Positions 29,314 to 38,174 of a DNA stretch of 64,000 bases are shown in pieces (position 1 is the first letter of the stretch; the number at the start of each line of letters is the position of its first letter). The notes beneath the pieces were generated by a model. That model did no database searches and was not told the origin of the DNA. It was given only the letters and a program-made list of their open reading frames with translations. Source of the stretch: Gammaproteobacteria bacterium (lineage in GTDB: Bacteria; Pseudomonadota; Gammaproteobacteria; Arenicellales; UBA868); contig JAKUQR010000008.1 in assembly GCA_022450155.1 (NCBI GenBank), forward strand, positions 62,001 through 126,000, written 5' to 3'. A program made the position numbers and the translations under genes.

Positions 29314-30126
29314 GTGAGTAGCAATGAACATTTTTTGAGTGTCAACAATGTTGAGGTGATCTACGATCACGTCATACTGGTACTCAAAGGTGTTTCACTC
29401 GAAGTCCCCGAGGAGGGCATTGTCGCCCTCCTCGGGGCCAACGGCGCCGGTAAGACAACCACACTGAAGTCCATTTCAAACCTGCTGGGCAGTGAACGCG
29501 GTGTCGTCACCAAAGGAGCTATTGATTATCAAGGGGCCCGGATAGATGGGCTCACGCCCAGTGAACTGGTGAAACGCGGCGTTATCCAGGTGATGGAAGG
29601 CCGGCACTGTTTTGAGCATCTGACCGTAGAAGAAAATTTGTTGACCGGCGCTTATACCCGTGGTGGTGACCGTAAAGGCGTGGCAGATGACTTGGAGCTC
29701 GTTTACAATTATTTTCCACGCTTGAAAGATCGCCTTAAATCACTTGCCGGTTACATATCCGGCGGCGAACAACAGATGGTCGCGATTGGTCGTGCGCTCA
29801 TGGCAAGACCTAAACTGATGTTACTGGATGAGCCGTCAATGGGATTGGCGCCGCAACTGGTCGAAGAAATCTTTGAGATCGTTAAGCGGTTGAACGAGGA
29901 CGAAAAGGTCACATTCCTATTGGCGGAACAGAACACCAACATGGCTCTGCGCTACAGCCGCTATGGCTATATTCTGGAGAACGGTCGGGTGGTGATGGAT
30001 GGCGACGCACAGACATTGTTGGGTAATGAGGATATCAAAGAGTTCTATCTTGGAGCCAGTGGTCGTGACCAGCATAATTTCAGAAACATGAAACAATATC
30101 GCCGGCGCAAGCGTTGGTTGAGTTGA
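29314..30126 (+). CDS. Branched-chain-type ABC transporter ATPase, LivF-like
   Basis: The protein has 270 aa; start GTG 29314. Walker A GANGAGKTTTLK, VIQVMEGRHCFEHLTVEENLL (Q-loop region), signature SGGEQQMVAIGRALMARP and Walker B MLLLDEPSMGLAP are all in order. The C-terminal QHNFRNMKQYRRRKRWLS tail is basic. It pairs with the LivG-like ATPase. Confidence 0.93.
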   Translation: MSSNEHFLSVNNVEVIYDHVILVLKGVSLEVPEEGIVALLGANGAGKTTTLKSISNLLGSERGVVTKGAIDYQGARIDGLTPSELVKRGVIQVMEGRHCFEHLTVEENLLTGAYTRGGDRKGVADDLELVYNYFPRLKDRLKSLAGYISGGEQQMVAIGRALMARPKLMLLDEPSMGLAPQLVEEIFEIVKRLNEDEKVTFLLAEQNTNMALRYSRYGYILENGRVVMDGDAQTLLGNEDIKEFYLGASGRDQHNFRNMKQYRRRKRWLS

Positions 30127-30265
30127 TCGGCGATACCAAATTATTTGTTGAATAACTAATGTGTCACAAAGGCCCAATTGAAGGTGCCTATCCAGCCTGT
30201 ACTTGCTTGACTCGACCGAATCTCGGCGGGTGTTACGATTGCAACGATCTAGTAAGGTGACCTCA

Positions 30266-31501
30266 ATGCCTGATTTTTACGATGCCCTAGAGACCCGTGA
30301 TTCGGTACTTCGCGAGAAACAGCAGTTTGATGAGCTGAAAAAGCAGTTGCACAACGCGCGGGATCATGCGCCGGCCTATGCTGCGATATTGGCTGACGTT
30401 GATATTGCGGATATCAATGATAGAGATACCCTGTCGATGATTCCCCTCACTCGGAAGTCAGACATCGCCGAACGTCAGGGCGAATTGCCGCCGCTGGGTG
30501 GGTACGCCACAGTCAGGATGGACAGCTTTTATAATGTGTTTGCCTCACCGGGTGGAATATTCGAACCCGGTGCTGCCCGAGACGATTACTGGAATTTTGC
30601 CCGCGGGTTACACGCTGCCGGCATACGGACTGGTGACCTGATTCACAACACATTCTCGTATCACTTTACCCCGGCGGGTCTGATGGTCGACAGTGCGGCA
30701 CGAGCGCTTGGCTGTCCTGTGTTTCCGGGAGGAATCGGTCAGACTGAACTGCAGGTTCAGGTGATGGCACGACTACAACCCCGGGCTTATTGCGGGACAC
30801 CGTCTTTCTTGAAAATCATCCTGGACAAAGCTGCGGAGATGAAAATCCGGGTGGACACGTTGTCGTTGGGACTCGTGGGTGGGGAGGCACTGCCGGGCAG
30901 CCTACGCACTGAACTCAGTGATTCTGGCGTCGATGTGGTCCAGTTTTATGGCACCGCAGATCTTGGGATGGTCGCATACGAATCCTCGGCAAAAGAGGGT
31001 ATGATCCTTGAGGAAAAAGTGATTGTGGAAATCGTACGGCCGGGTACTGGAGAACCGGTAACAGAAGGTGAAGTGGGCGAAATTGTCGTGACCACACTGT
31101 CTCCAGAATATCCACTGATCCGGTTTGCCACGGGCGACCTGTCTGCCTTTATGTCGGGCAACAGTCCGTGCGGACGAACAAACCGGCGGATTAAGGGCTG
31201 GATGGGCCGAGCAGACCAGACCGCCAAGGTTCGAGGAATGTTTGTCCACCCGTCTCAGGTGGCATCGGTGGTCTCGCGTCATGACGAATTGCTTCGGGCT
31301 CGTTTGGTAATCGGTCGCGTCGATAACCAGGATGTGATGACCCTAAAGTGTGAAGTCGAGAACGATCCGGAATCGATAGAACAGTCGATCGCACAGAGTG
31401 TTCGGGAGGTCTGTAAGTTACGCGCAGACATCGAGTTATGCCCGGTTGGGGCGTTGCCAAATGACGGTGTTGTGATTGAGGACTCCAGGCCTCTGGACTG
31501 A
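30266..31501 (+). CDS. Phenylacetate-CoA ligase family protein (PaaK-like)
   Basis: The protein has 411 aa from ATG 30266, preceded by AAGGTGA; an open frame reaches 30203 without homology. PaaK-like features are LRNARDHAPAY-like N-terminus (LHNARDHAPAY), TRKSDIAERQ, the region VFASPGGIFEPG in place of the usual Ser/Gly/Thr phosphate loop, FYGTADLGMVAYES, and a C-terminal small domain. It probably makes an aryl- or acyl-CoA. The loop starting with ASPGG rather than SSGTTG is seen in a PaaK subfamily that accompanies this type of ABC cluster; the substrate is unknown. Confidence 0.85.
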   Translation: MPDFYDALETRDSVLREKQQFDELKKQLHNARDHAPAYAAILADVDIADINDRDTLSMIPLTRKSDIAERQGELPPLGGYATVRMDSFYNVFASPGGIFEPGAARDDYWNFARGLHAAGIRTGDLIHNTFSYHFTPAGLMVDSAARALGCPVFPGGIGQTELQVQVMARLQPRAYCGTPSFLKIILDKAAEMKIRVDTLSLGLVGGEALPGSLRTELSDSGVDVVQFYGTADLGMVAYESSAKEGMILEEKVIVEIVRPGTGEPVTEGEVGEIVVTTLSPEYPLIRFATGDLSAFMSGNSPCGRTNRRIKGWMGRADQTAKVRGMFVHPSQVASVVSRHDELLRARLVIGRVDNQDVMTLKCEVENDPESIEQSIAQSVREVCKLRADIELCPVGALPNDGVVIEDSRPLD

Positions 31502-31557
31502 GTGATCTTCGGTCCGTCGGCTGAATTACAGTATTCACTGACCCATTCCATCATACG

Positions 31558-32496
31558 GTGTCGCTGTTTCCGCTTAATCAGAGTGCCGGTCCTTCCGGAT
31601 TCGGCTATCGCTCAACTGCCGAGGAGGTGACCGACGGACTCGATCTCTCCGGTAAAACCTATCTTGTGACGGGGTGTTCTACGGGACTGGGCAGGGAGAC
31701 GCTCCGCGTGTTGACTTTAAGAGGTGCCCGCGTGATTGCGTTGGCGCGAACGCTTGAGAATGCCCGCGAGGTCTGTGCGCAGGTGGCGGGAGACACCGTT
31801 CCACTGGCCTGTGAATTGTCGGATCCAGGTAGCATCAATCGTGCAGTCGATGAGATCAGGTCGAGTGATCACAGGCTCGATGGCATTATCGCCAATGCTG
31901 GAATCATGGCACTGCCGAAACTGCAGCAGAAATTCGACCTGGAACTTCAGTTTTTGACCAATCATGTCGGACACTTCATTCTGGTTACAGGTCTGATTGC
32001 TCTGCTGACGGATCATGGCCGCGTTGTGATGCTGTCCAGTGTTGCCCATAAACGGACTTACCACGATGGCATTCAGTTCAACAATCTCTCCGGAGAGAAT
32101 ATCTACGTGCCATGGAACGCTTATGGTCAGTCGAAGTTGTGCAATCTGTTATTTGCACGACACCTATCAACCCGGTTACCTGGGCCGCGGCAGACCGCAA
32201 ATGCCGTACATCCGGGTGTCATTGCGACACGGTTGACGCGTCATATGAATCCGCTACTGCGCGTTAGTGCACGTGTGGCCTCCCCGTTGTGTCTGAAGAA
32301 CGTGGCTCAGGGCGCCGCGACCCAGTGCTATGTTGCCACCCATCCGGCGGTCGCAGGTATGACTGGCCGTTATTTTGCCGACAGCAATGAAGCCATCCCC
32401 AGCCGTTTCGGTCAGGATGATGCGCTCGCGTCGGCGCTGTGGACGCGTAGCGAGGACATTGTCAGTCAGCTCGATGAGATGTGTGTGAATCCGTAA
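31558..32496 (+). CDS. Short-chain dehydrogenase/reductase
   Basis: The protein has 312 aa; start GTG 31558. The Rossmann motif TGCSTGLG is near residue 39, NAG (IIANAGIM) near 120, a catalytic Ser in MLSSVAHK and YGQSK gives the Tyr-Lys pair. The layout is that of the retinol-dehydrogenase / protochlorophyllide-reductase-like SDRs. It should be an NAD(P)H-dependent oxidoreductase of an unknown small molecule. It lies 56 bp after the ligase gene and may share its transcript. Confidence 0.88.
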   Translation: MSLFPLNQSAGPSGFGYRSTAEEVTDGLDLSGKTYLVTGCSTGLGRETLRVLTLRGARVIALARTLENAREVCAQVAGDTVPLACELSDPGSINRAVDEIRSSDHRLDGIIANAGIMALPKLQQKFDLELQFLTNHVGHFILVTGLIALLTDHGRVVMLSSVAHKRTYHDGIQFNNLSGENIYVPWNAYGQSKLCNLLFARHLSTRLPGPRQTANAVHPGVIATRLTRHMNPLLRVSARVASPLCLKNVAQGAATQCYVATHPAVAGMTGRYFADSNEAIPSRFGQDDALASALWTRSEDIVSQLDEMCVNP

Positions 32497-32631
32497 CTGC
32501 GAACCCAAAAATCGTTTAAGTTAATGATATTAGGTCACTATTAGGATGATTTCGTCCACTGACCAGGCCCGTAGGCATGTTTTGTATTTTATGCTGTTAA
32601 TAAGAAATACTTATGCTTTGAATAACCTTAT

Positions 32632-32658
32632 TTGACTGCTTAAGTACATTAGTATATT
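32632..32658 (+). promoter_or_regulatory. Promoter of the 76-aa membrane protein gene
   Basis: TTGACT (32632-32637) and TATATT (32653-32658) with a 15-base spacer, which is short. AGAGGGG at 32679-32685 is a good ribosome site 8 bases before the ATG. Confidence 0.45.
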
Positions 32659-32693
32659 CTGGACATCCTTTCCTACCTAGAGGGGTTTAGTAA

Positions 32694-32924
32694 ATGCATT
32701 GGATTAATTCTGTTCGCGGTTGGGTCACGTCATTAGCGGAACTTGGTATTTCCATAATCGCCCTCGGCGTGGTACTCGGCATTTTGTTTGACAATATTCC
32801 GTTCCTTCCCGTCGATGTAACGGCCAATGTAATTGAATTTGTTAACCAGCTTGGTGGTCAGGGCCTCGTCGGTCTTGTGGCCTTGGGTATAATCTGGTGG
32901 GCCTTTGGTAGACGGGCAACCTGA
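32694..32924 (+). CDS. Small membrane protein, unknown function
   Basis: The protein has 76 aa with two hydrophobic segments (about residues 14-32 and 56-70) separated by VDVTANVIEFVNQLGGQG. The end WWAFGRRAT is basic. It is clearly a real gene: own promoter-like sequence, good ribosome site, a strong intrinsic terminator 25 bases after the stop, and no overlap with other genes. I do not recognise the family. A single-gene unit with such strong signals suggests high expression. Confidence 0.75.
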   Translation: MHWINSVRGWVTSLAELGISIIALGVVLGILFDNIPFLPVDVTANVIEFVNQLGGQGLVGLVALGIIWWAFGRRAT

Positions 32925-32949
32925 CATCCAATAAATTGTTGTTGATAAA

Positions 32950-32972
32950 GGGGGCTTTCGAGCCCCCTTTTT
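32950..32972 (+). terminator. Intrinsic terminator
   Basis: GGGGGCT (32950-32956), TTCG loop, AGCCCCC (32961-32967), then TTTTT. It follows the 76-aa protein gene. Confidence 0.9.
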
Positions 32973-33121
32973 CATTGGTGCACTCAGTTTAATGACAGAA
33001 ATTGCCGAGCGGCATGCTAAAAACTGTCTCCTGAAGGCAATTCGCCTTAAACTTCTAACATGCCAAACTTTTTTTTCCCACGGCAGGCGGTGCCGGGGTT
33101 TCGATATTCCGGGCATTAGTT

Positions 33122-34141
33122 ATGAATCTTGCACGTTTCCCCCGACTCCGGTTCGGACATTTGCCGACACCGCTTGAACTGCTGGAAAACCTAAGTCGCG
33201 AACTCGGCGGACCGGAAATCTGGATCAAGCGTGACGACTGTACCGGGATGTCCACGGGCGGCAATAAAACACGAAAGCTTGAGTTTCTGATGGCACAGGC
33301 ACAAGAAGAAGGTGCAGACATCGTTCTGACCCAGGGCGCGACCCAGTCAAATCACGCCCGGCAAACTGCTGCATTTGCTGCTCGCATGGGGGTCGACTGT
33401 CACATTCTCCTGGAGGATAGAACCGGTATTCAGGACCCGAACTATCAGCACAACGGCAATGTCTTTCTGGATTTGCTTCATGGCGCGAGCCTGGAACACC
33501 ATCCAGGTGGTACCGATATGGAAGCGGCCATGGCAGCTTCAGCTGAGAACTTTCGAGCCCAGGGGAGGCGTCCCTATACCATTCCTGGAGGCGGTTCCAA
33601 TCCAACAGGTGCTCTGGGCTACGTCAATGCTGCGCTTGAACTGGTGACCCAGGCAAATGACCAGAACCTCAGAATTGACGAGGTGATACACGCAACGGGC
33701 AGTACGGGTACACAGGCAGGGCTGGTGGCAGGATTGGCTGGAATAAATAGCGGTGTTCCTGTTCTGGGTATCAGCGTTCGTGCTGACCGAAAGAACCAGG
33801 AAGAGAATGTTTTTCGACTTGCGGCAGCGACAGCTGAACTGGCCGGCTGTTCGAGTGCCGTTACCCGCAAGCATGTTGTTGCGAACGCTGACTATGTGGG
33901 AGAGGGCTACGGTATACCGACGCTGGGTACGATCGAAGCCATCCGGATGCTGGCCCGGCTCGAGGGTATCCTCCTGGATCCCGTCTATTCCGGGAAGGGC
34001 ATGGCGGGGTTGATCGATCTGGTTCGAAAAGGTGTATACCGGCGCGGCCAGAATGTAGTGTTTGTGCATACGGGCGGGTCAGCTGGCCTTTTCGGCTACA
34101 TCACACGTTTCCAAACCGTTGCAGGTGACGCCGCAGCCTGA
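33122..34141 (+). CDS. cuyA: L-cysteate sulfo-lyase / D-cysteine desulfhydrase family protein
   Basis: The protein has 339 aa of the fold-type II PLP family that includes ACC deaminase, D-cysteine desulfhydrase and CuyA. Residues 46-53 GGNKTRKL contain the PLP Lys49; [31 protein letters not shown] and GSTGTQAG form the phosphate- and carboxylate-binding loops. The sequence as a whole is closest in my memory to CuyA, which converts L-cysteate to pyruvate, ammonia and sulfite in marine bacteria; D-cysteine desulfhydrase remains possible. The stop overlaps the start of the racemase gene by one base, so the two are coupled. Confidence 0.8.
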   Translation: MNLARFPRLRFGHLPTPLELLENLSRELGGPEIWIKRDDCTGMSTGGNKTRKLEFLMAQAQEEGADIVLTQGATQSNHARQTAAFAARMGVDCHILLEDRTGIQDPNYQHNGNVFLDLLHGASLEHHPGGTDMEAAMAASAENFRAQGRRPYTIPGGGSNPTGALGYVNAALELVTQANDQNLRIDEVIHATGSTGTQAGLVAGLAGINSGVPVLGISVRADRKNQEENVFRLAAATAELAGCSSAVTRKHVVANADYVGEGYGIPTLGTIEAIRMLARLEGILLDPVYSGKGMAGLIDLVRKGVYRRGQNVVFVHTGGSAGLFGYITRFQTVAGDAAA

Positions 34142-34905
34142 TGCCGGGTCCGATGTCAGCTAACGATCATCCGGTTGTGGGGGTTATCGGCGGCATGGGC
34201 CCTGATGCAACTGTCGATCTGATGAAACGCGTTATCTGTGCGACACCGGCAAAAGATGATGCCGACCATATCCATCTTCTGGTGGACAATAACCCCAAGG
34301 TGCCGTCCCGAATTGCTGTGCTGGTCGAGGGCCATGGTGAGAGTCCGGCGCCGGTGCTCGTGCAAATGGCCCAAAATCTAGAACGCGCTGGCGCAGATCT
34401 GCTGGCCATTCCCTGTAACACGGCCCATGCCTACCTTGATCACATTCGAGGTGCTGTTGCGATACCGGTTTTAGATATGATTCAGATGACGGCTCACCGG
34501 CTGACTGAACTGCCGTCAGAACCAAAAACAGTGGGCGTTATCGCATCGAGTGCCGTACTGAAAACGGAGTTGTACGGGCAGGCACTCGAGGCATGTGGGC
34601 TCGATGTTGTATTACCGGTGGCGGCAGACCAGGATGCCGTGATGGTTTTGATCAAAAAAGTAAAAAGTGGACAGGTGTCAACGGCAGATCATCAACGGTT
34701 CAGCGATATCGCAAACGGGCTGGTTGAAAGCGGTGCACAGGGGATCGCAGTGGCCTGTACTGACCTTTCGGTAATGGGCCAGGATCACCTGATCATCGAC
34801 GTGCCGCTGGTTGATGCACTGGATGTGCTGACAGAAGCAATCGTAGCGTGCGTAGGACAGTTAGCACAATCACCCGCGCGCGAATCAGTTCAGGTTATTC
34901 AGTGA
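34141..34905 (+). CDS. Aspartate/glutamate racemase family protein
   Basis: The protein has 254 aa. GVIGGMGPDATVDLMKR is the family N-terminus; the two catalytic cysteines are in IPCNTAHAY and VACTDLSVM. The enzymes are PLP-independent two-base racemases, most often for Asp. Coupling to a cysteate lyase-like gene suggests racemisation of an acidic or sulfonated amino acid such as cysteate, which resembles aspartate; that is inference. The first Met at 34141 or the one at 34153 could be used. Confidence 0.88.
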   Translation: MPGPMSANDHPVVGVIGGMGPDATVDLMKRVICATPAKDDADHIHLLVDNNPKVPSRIAVLVEGHGESPAPVLVQMAQNLERAGADLLAIPCNTAHAYLDHIRGAVAIPVLDMIQMTAHRLTELPSEPKTVGVIASSAVLKTELYGQALEACGLDVVLPVAADQDAVMVLIKKVKSGQVSTADHQRFSDIANGLVESGAQGIAVACTDLSVMGQDHLIIDVPLVDALDVLTEAIVACVGQLAQSPARESVQVIQ

Positions 34906-34906
34906 A

Positions 34907-36100
34907 TCAGGTGGCGACCGTTTCAACATAAGCAAGAATTTTCTGCGCAGCAGTGCGCAGGGTGCTTTCATCCAGACACAGGCTGATACGGAGTAGACCC
35001 TGACCGCTGCTGCCGAATCCATCACAGGGCAGCAGACTAACTTTCTGCTCGTTCAACAGGCCCCAGGCAAAGTCAGAGGAAGACTGGCCCAGCGGGCGGA
35101 CGTCCAGGACGGCAAACATTCCGCCACCTTCCGCATACAGGCTGGTACCGTGAATGTGCGACAAGGTTTCTTTGATAACATCCCGATTCCGCATCAGTTT
35201 ATCGCGAACGACGATGGCGGTATGTTCATCCTGTTCCAGTGCGTACGCCGCAGCGTCCTGAATAAAAGCGGGCAGGCCGTACGCCATACAGATGTTCAGA
35301 TTGTAGAACTGATCGTTCAGGGTTTTGGGAGACACTGTCCAACCGCATCGCCAGCCTGTCATACGGTGCGATTTCGAAACACTGGAAATGGTCACTGTGA
35401 TGTCGTCAGCGTCCTCTAGGCTGCTGATACTGACGAAATCTTGTGGAGCGATCTCAGCGTACACTTCATCGCTGATGATCCAGATACTGTTTTTTCGGCA
35501 CAATTCGACAATCCGCATAAGCAGTTTTCGACTATAGACAGCACCTGTTGGATTATTGGGAGAATTGAGGAGTATGGCTCGGGTTCTCGGTGTGATGGCT
35601 TTTTCCAGGGCATCAATATCAATCTGAAACCCATTGGACACATCTGTGGGAAGAGGGATCATTGTTGCGCCACCGAGTTTTACTGAAGCGGGATAGGTCG
35701 CGTAATACAGTTCTGGAACGATGACTTCAGTGCCGTGTTCCAGCAGGCATAAAGACGTGGCAAAAAGGGCATTCTGAGCACCCGAGAATACGCAGACATT
35801 ATCGGCACTGACCCGCTGGCCGGTGCGTAACTGGTGTCTTTCTGCAATGCTGTGCCTGAGGCGCTCGTCACCCAGCGCCGAGGTGTAATGGTGGCGACCC
35901 GACTCAATTGACTCAATAGCAGCTTGCTGGATCTCACCGGGGGTGTATTCGTCTGATTCTTCACCTACGCTGAGGATAATGACGTCATGATCATGCTGTT
36001 GCCTTGTCTTGGCTTCGTAATGAATTGCCCAGACATCAGCACTTTTGCCACCAACCCGGTGGATAAGAGAAGAAAACGGCAGGTCTTGATCTACGGGCAC
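34907..36100 (-). CDS. Class I PLP aminotransferase, AruH (arginine:pyruvate transaminase)-like
   Basis: The protein has 397 aa. NSPNNPTGAVYSR, ISDEVYAEI and the PLP-lysine segment SSVSKSHRMTGWRCGW are clear. The N-terminus (RVGGKSADVWAIHYEAKTR, SVGEESD) resembles Pseudomonas AruH, which starts the arginine transaminase pathway. It lies convergent to the racemase gene, separated by one base. Other class I aminotransferases cannot be excluded. Confidence 0.8.
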   Translation of the reverse strand: MPVDQDLPFSSLIHRVGGKSADVWAIHYEAKTRQQHDHDVIILSVGEESDEYTPGEIQQAAIESIESGRHHYTSALGDERLRHSIAERHQLRTGQRVSADNVCVFSGAQNALFATSLCLLEHGTEVIVPELYYATYPASVKLGGATMIPLPTDVSNGFQIDIDALEKAITPRTRAILLNSPNNPTGAVYSRKLLMRIVELCRKNSIWIISDEVYAEIAPQDFVSISSLEDADDITVTISSVSKSHRMTGWRCGWTVSPKTLNDQFYNLNICMAYGLPAFIQDAAAYALEQDEHTAIVVRDKLMRNRDVIKETLSHIHGTSLYAEGGGMFAVLDVRPLGQSSSDFAWGLLNEQKVSLLPCDGFGSSGQGLLRISLCLDESTLRTAAQKILAYVETVAT

Positions 36101-36376
36101 TGTTGATACCTGAATTATTGGGTCTAGGTCAAAAGAATGATCAGTGACCGGAATCGTACTTCGGTTATCCGCATCCTTGCAAGACAGCCTGACAGGGAAT
36201 TTTCGTCATCACTTCAGGTGCGGTCTGGTCGTCGTGCGGTGCAGAATCTTCAGATAGGTTGGGCATTTATCTATGTTTACTGACGTCGTAACATACCAGT
36301 TCTGTGATGGATCGTGTGTTACCGGGCCGCCACATTATTATTTTTCATTCAGTGATCAAAATCAGGAGTTGATGCA
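36101..36376. other. Divergent promoter region
   Basis: 276 bases between the minus-strand aminotransferase and the plus-strand DUF1285 gene. AAAATCAGGAG (ribosome site for the latter) is at its end. No clear operator or riboswitch was seen. Confidence 0.4.
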
Positions 36377-36940
36377 GTGACAGATGAATCGGCAGAGAGA
36401 TCGCTGCGGAGTTTAGCGGACAAATTAGATCAAGGGGCCCGTCGGGTTCATGATTGGCATCCTTCACACGTTGCAGACATCGATTTGCGAATTTCGCGAG
36501 ATGGTATATGGTACTACCAGGGTTCGCCGATCCATCGAGCGCGTTTGGTCAAGCTGTTCTCGTCTGTAATGCGTCGCGATGGCGATGAGTTTTTCCTGGT
36601 GACACCGGTCGAAAAACTCAAAATTCAGGTGGATGATGCGCCATTTGTAGCAGTTGAGATGGATCGGGAAGGCGAAGGTGAATCACAGCGTCTGCTGTTT
36701 CGTACCAATGTCGACGATGTGGTCGCAGCGGGTCCTCGGCACCCCATACGGGTCGTGATTGATCCATTGACTGAGGAGCCGTCGCCTTACATCCGGGTCA
36801 GGGATCAGCTCGAGGCACTGATCTCACGACCAGTGTTTTATCAGATGGCCGACCTTGCACTGATGGAGAACGACGCCAGTTCCACCGAGTTCGGCGTCTG
36901 GAGCTGTGGGCACTTCTTTGCTCTAGCTGAAGCGACCTGA
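36377..36940 (+). CDS. DUF1285 family protein
   Basis: The protein has 187 aa; start GTG 36377, preceded by AGGAG. The ADIDLRISRDGIWYYQGSPIHR segment and VTPVEKLKIQVDDAPF are typical of the proteobacterial DUF1285 family. No enzymatic motif is visible. It converges on the cystathionine gene. Confidence 0.85.
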   Translation: MTDESAERSLRSLADKLDQGARRVHDWHPSHVADIDLRISRDGIWYYQGSPIHRARLVKLFSSVMRRDGDEFFLVTPVEKLKIQVDDAPFVAVEMDREGEGESQRLLFRTNVDDVVAAGPRHPIRVVIDPLTEEPSPYIRVRDQLEALISRPVFYQMADLALMENDASSTEFGVWSCGHFFALAEAT

Positions 36941-36995
36941 TTAAAGAGCAGGTACTGGGACCATGAGACAGCGGAGTCTCGATCAGTGCCCGGTG

Positions 36996-38138
36996 TCAGG
37001 TCTGCGCCAGTCCCTGCTCGAGGTCCTCTATGATGTCGTCAACGTCTTCGATTCCGACCGAAAGTCGGACGAGGCCGTCAGTCAAGCCCCGTTTCCGTCG
37101 ATCCTCAGCAGGAACGTCGGCGTGGGTCATCGTCGCCGGGTGTGTGATCATGGTTTCTACACTGCCCAGACTTTCAGCGAGTCCGCACAGCTTCACAGTA
37201 TTCATCAATTGCCGCCCGGCTTCAGCACCATCCTTGAGTTCGAAAGCAATCATCCCACTGAATCCGGACATCTGGGCCTTGGCAATATCATGCTGGGGGT
37301 GGGACGGCAACCCGGGATATAAAACCCAGTCGATTTTATTATGAGATTCGAGGAAGCCGGCAACACGCATAGCCGACTCCTCATGGCGCTTCATGCGCAG
37401 GTGCAGTGTCTTGAGCCCACTTAGATTCAACCAGCAGTCGAAAGGACTCGATACAGCACCGATGGTCTTCTGAATATATTTCATCTCATCAAAGATATCT
37501 TTTCGATTTGTAGCCAGTACACCACCGATAATCTGGTTGTGACCAGAGAGATACTTGGTTGTACTGTGCATCACGATATCGACGCCGAACTCAAGAGGGC
37601 GCAGAAACACCGGCGTTGCAAAAGTTGAATCAACAGCCAGGAGAATCTCGTGTTCCTTTGCAATTCTCACCATGGCTTCCAGGTCAGTAATGCGCAACAG
37701 GGGGTTCGTCGGTGTTTCAATCCAGATCATCCTGGTTGCTGGTTGGATAGCACTGCTGACGGCATCCGCATCAACTGAATTGACATAGGTCGTTGACAGG
37801 CCGTACCGGTTAAGGACGTTGTCCAGGTGCCGCGTTACACCACCGTACACGTCATCCCCACAGATGACATGCTCACCTGAGCTGAGCAGCTTGAACGCAG
37901 CATCCACGGCAGACATTCCGCTGGCAAAACTGATTGCGTATTGTCCGTTTTCTATAGCCGCAAGGTTTGCTTCCAGTACCTGTCGAGTAGGATTTGAAGA
38001 GCGGGTGTAGTCGAAGCCTTTGTCTCTACCAACTTCTTCGAGCACGTAGGTGGCGGTTTCATATATTGGCGGCAGGATAGAACCTGTTGTGGGGTCAGGT
38101 GTGATGCCAGCGCGAACAACTTTAGTATCAAATTTCAA
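36996..38138 (-). CDS. Cystathionine gamma-lyase / gamma-synthase
   Basis: The protein has 380 aa of the Cys/Met-metabolism PLP family: YTRSSNPTRQVLE, SGMSAVDAAFKL, ETPTNPLLRITD, the PLP-lysine segment HSTTKYLSGH, and a C-terminal HPATMTHADVP. It lies 36 bp downstream of cystathionine beta-synthase, so reverse transsulfuration (cystathionine to cysteine) is the most likely role, though the same fold makes cystathionine from O-acylhomoserine (MetB). Confidence 0.88.
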   Translation of the reverse strand: MKFDTKVVRAGITPDPTTGSILPPIYETATYVLEEVGRDKGFDYTRSSNPTRQVLEANLAAIENGQYAISFASGMSAVDAAFKLLSSGEHVICGDDVYGGVTRHLDNVLNRYGLSTTYVNSVDADAVSSAIQPATRMIWIETPTNPLLRITDLEAMVRIAKEHEILLAVDSTFATPVFLRPLEFGVDIVMHSTTKYLSGHNQIIGGVLATNRKDIFDEMKYIQKTIGAVSSPFDCWLNLSGLKTLHLRMKRHEESAMRVAGFLESHNKIDWVLYPGLPSHPQHDIAKAQMSGFSGMIAFELKDGAEAGRQLMNTVKLCGLAESLGSVETMITHPATMTHADVPAEDRRKRGLTDGLVRLSVGIEDVDDIIEDLEQGLAQT

Positions 38139-38174
38139 CAGTGCATCTCCGGTTGGTGGTGAGTTGCGTGTGCC

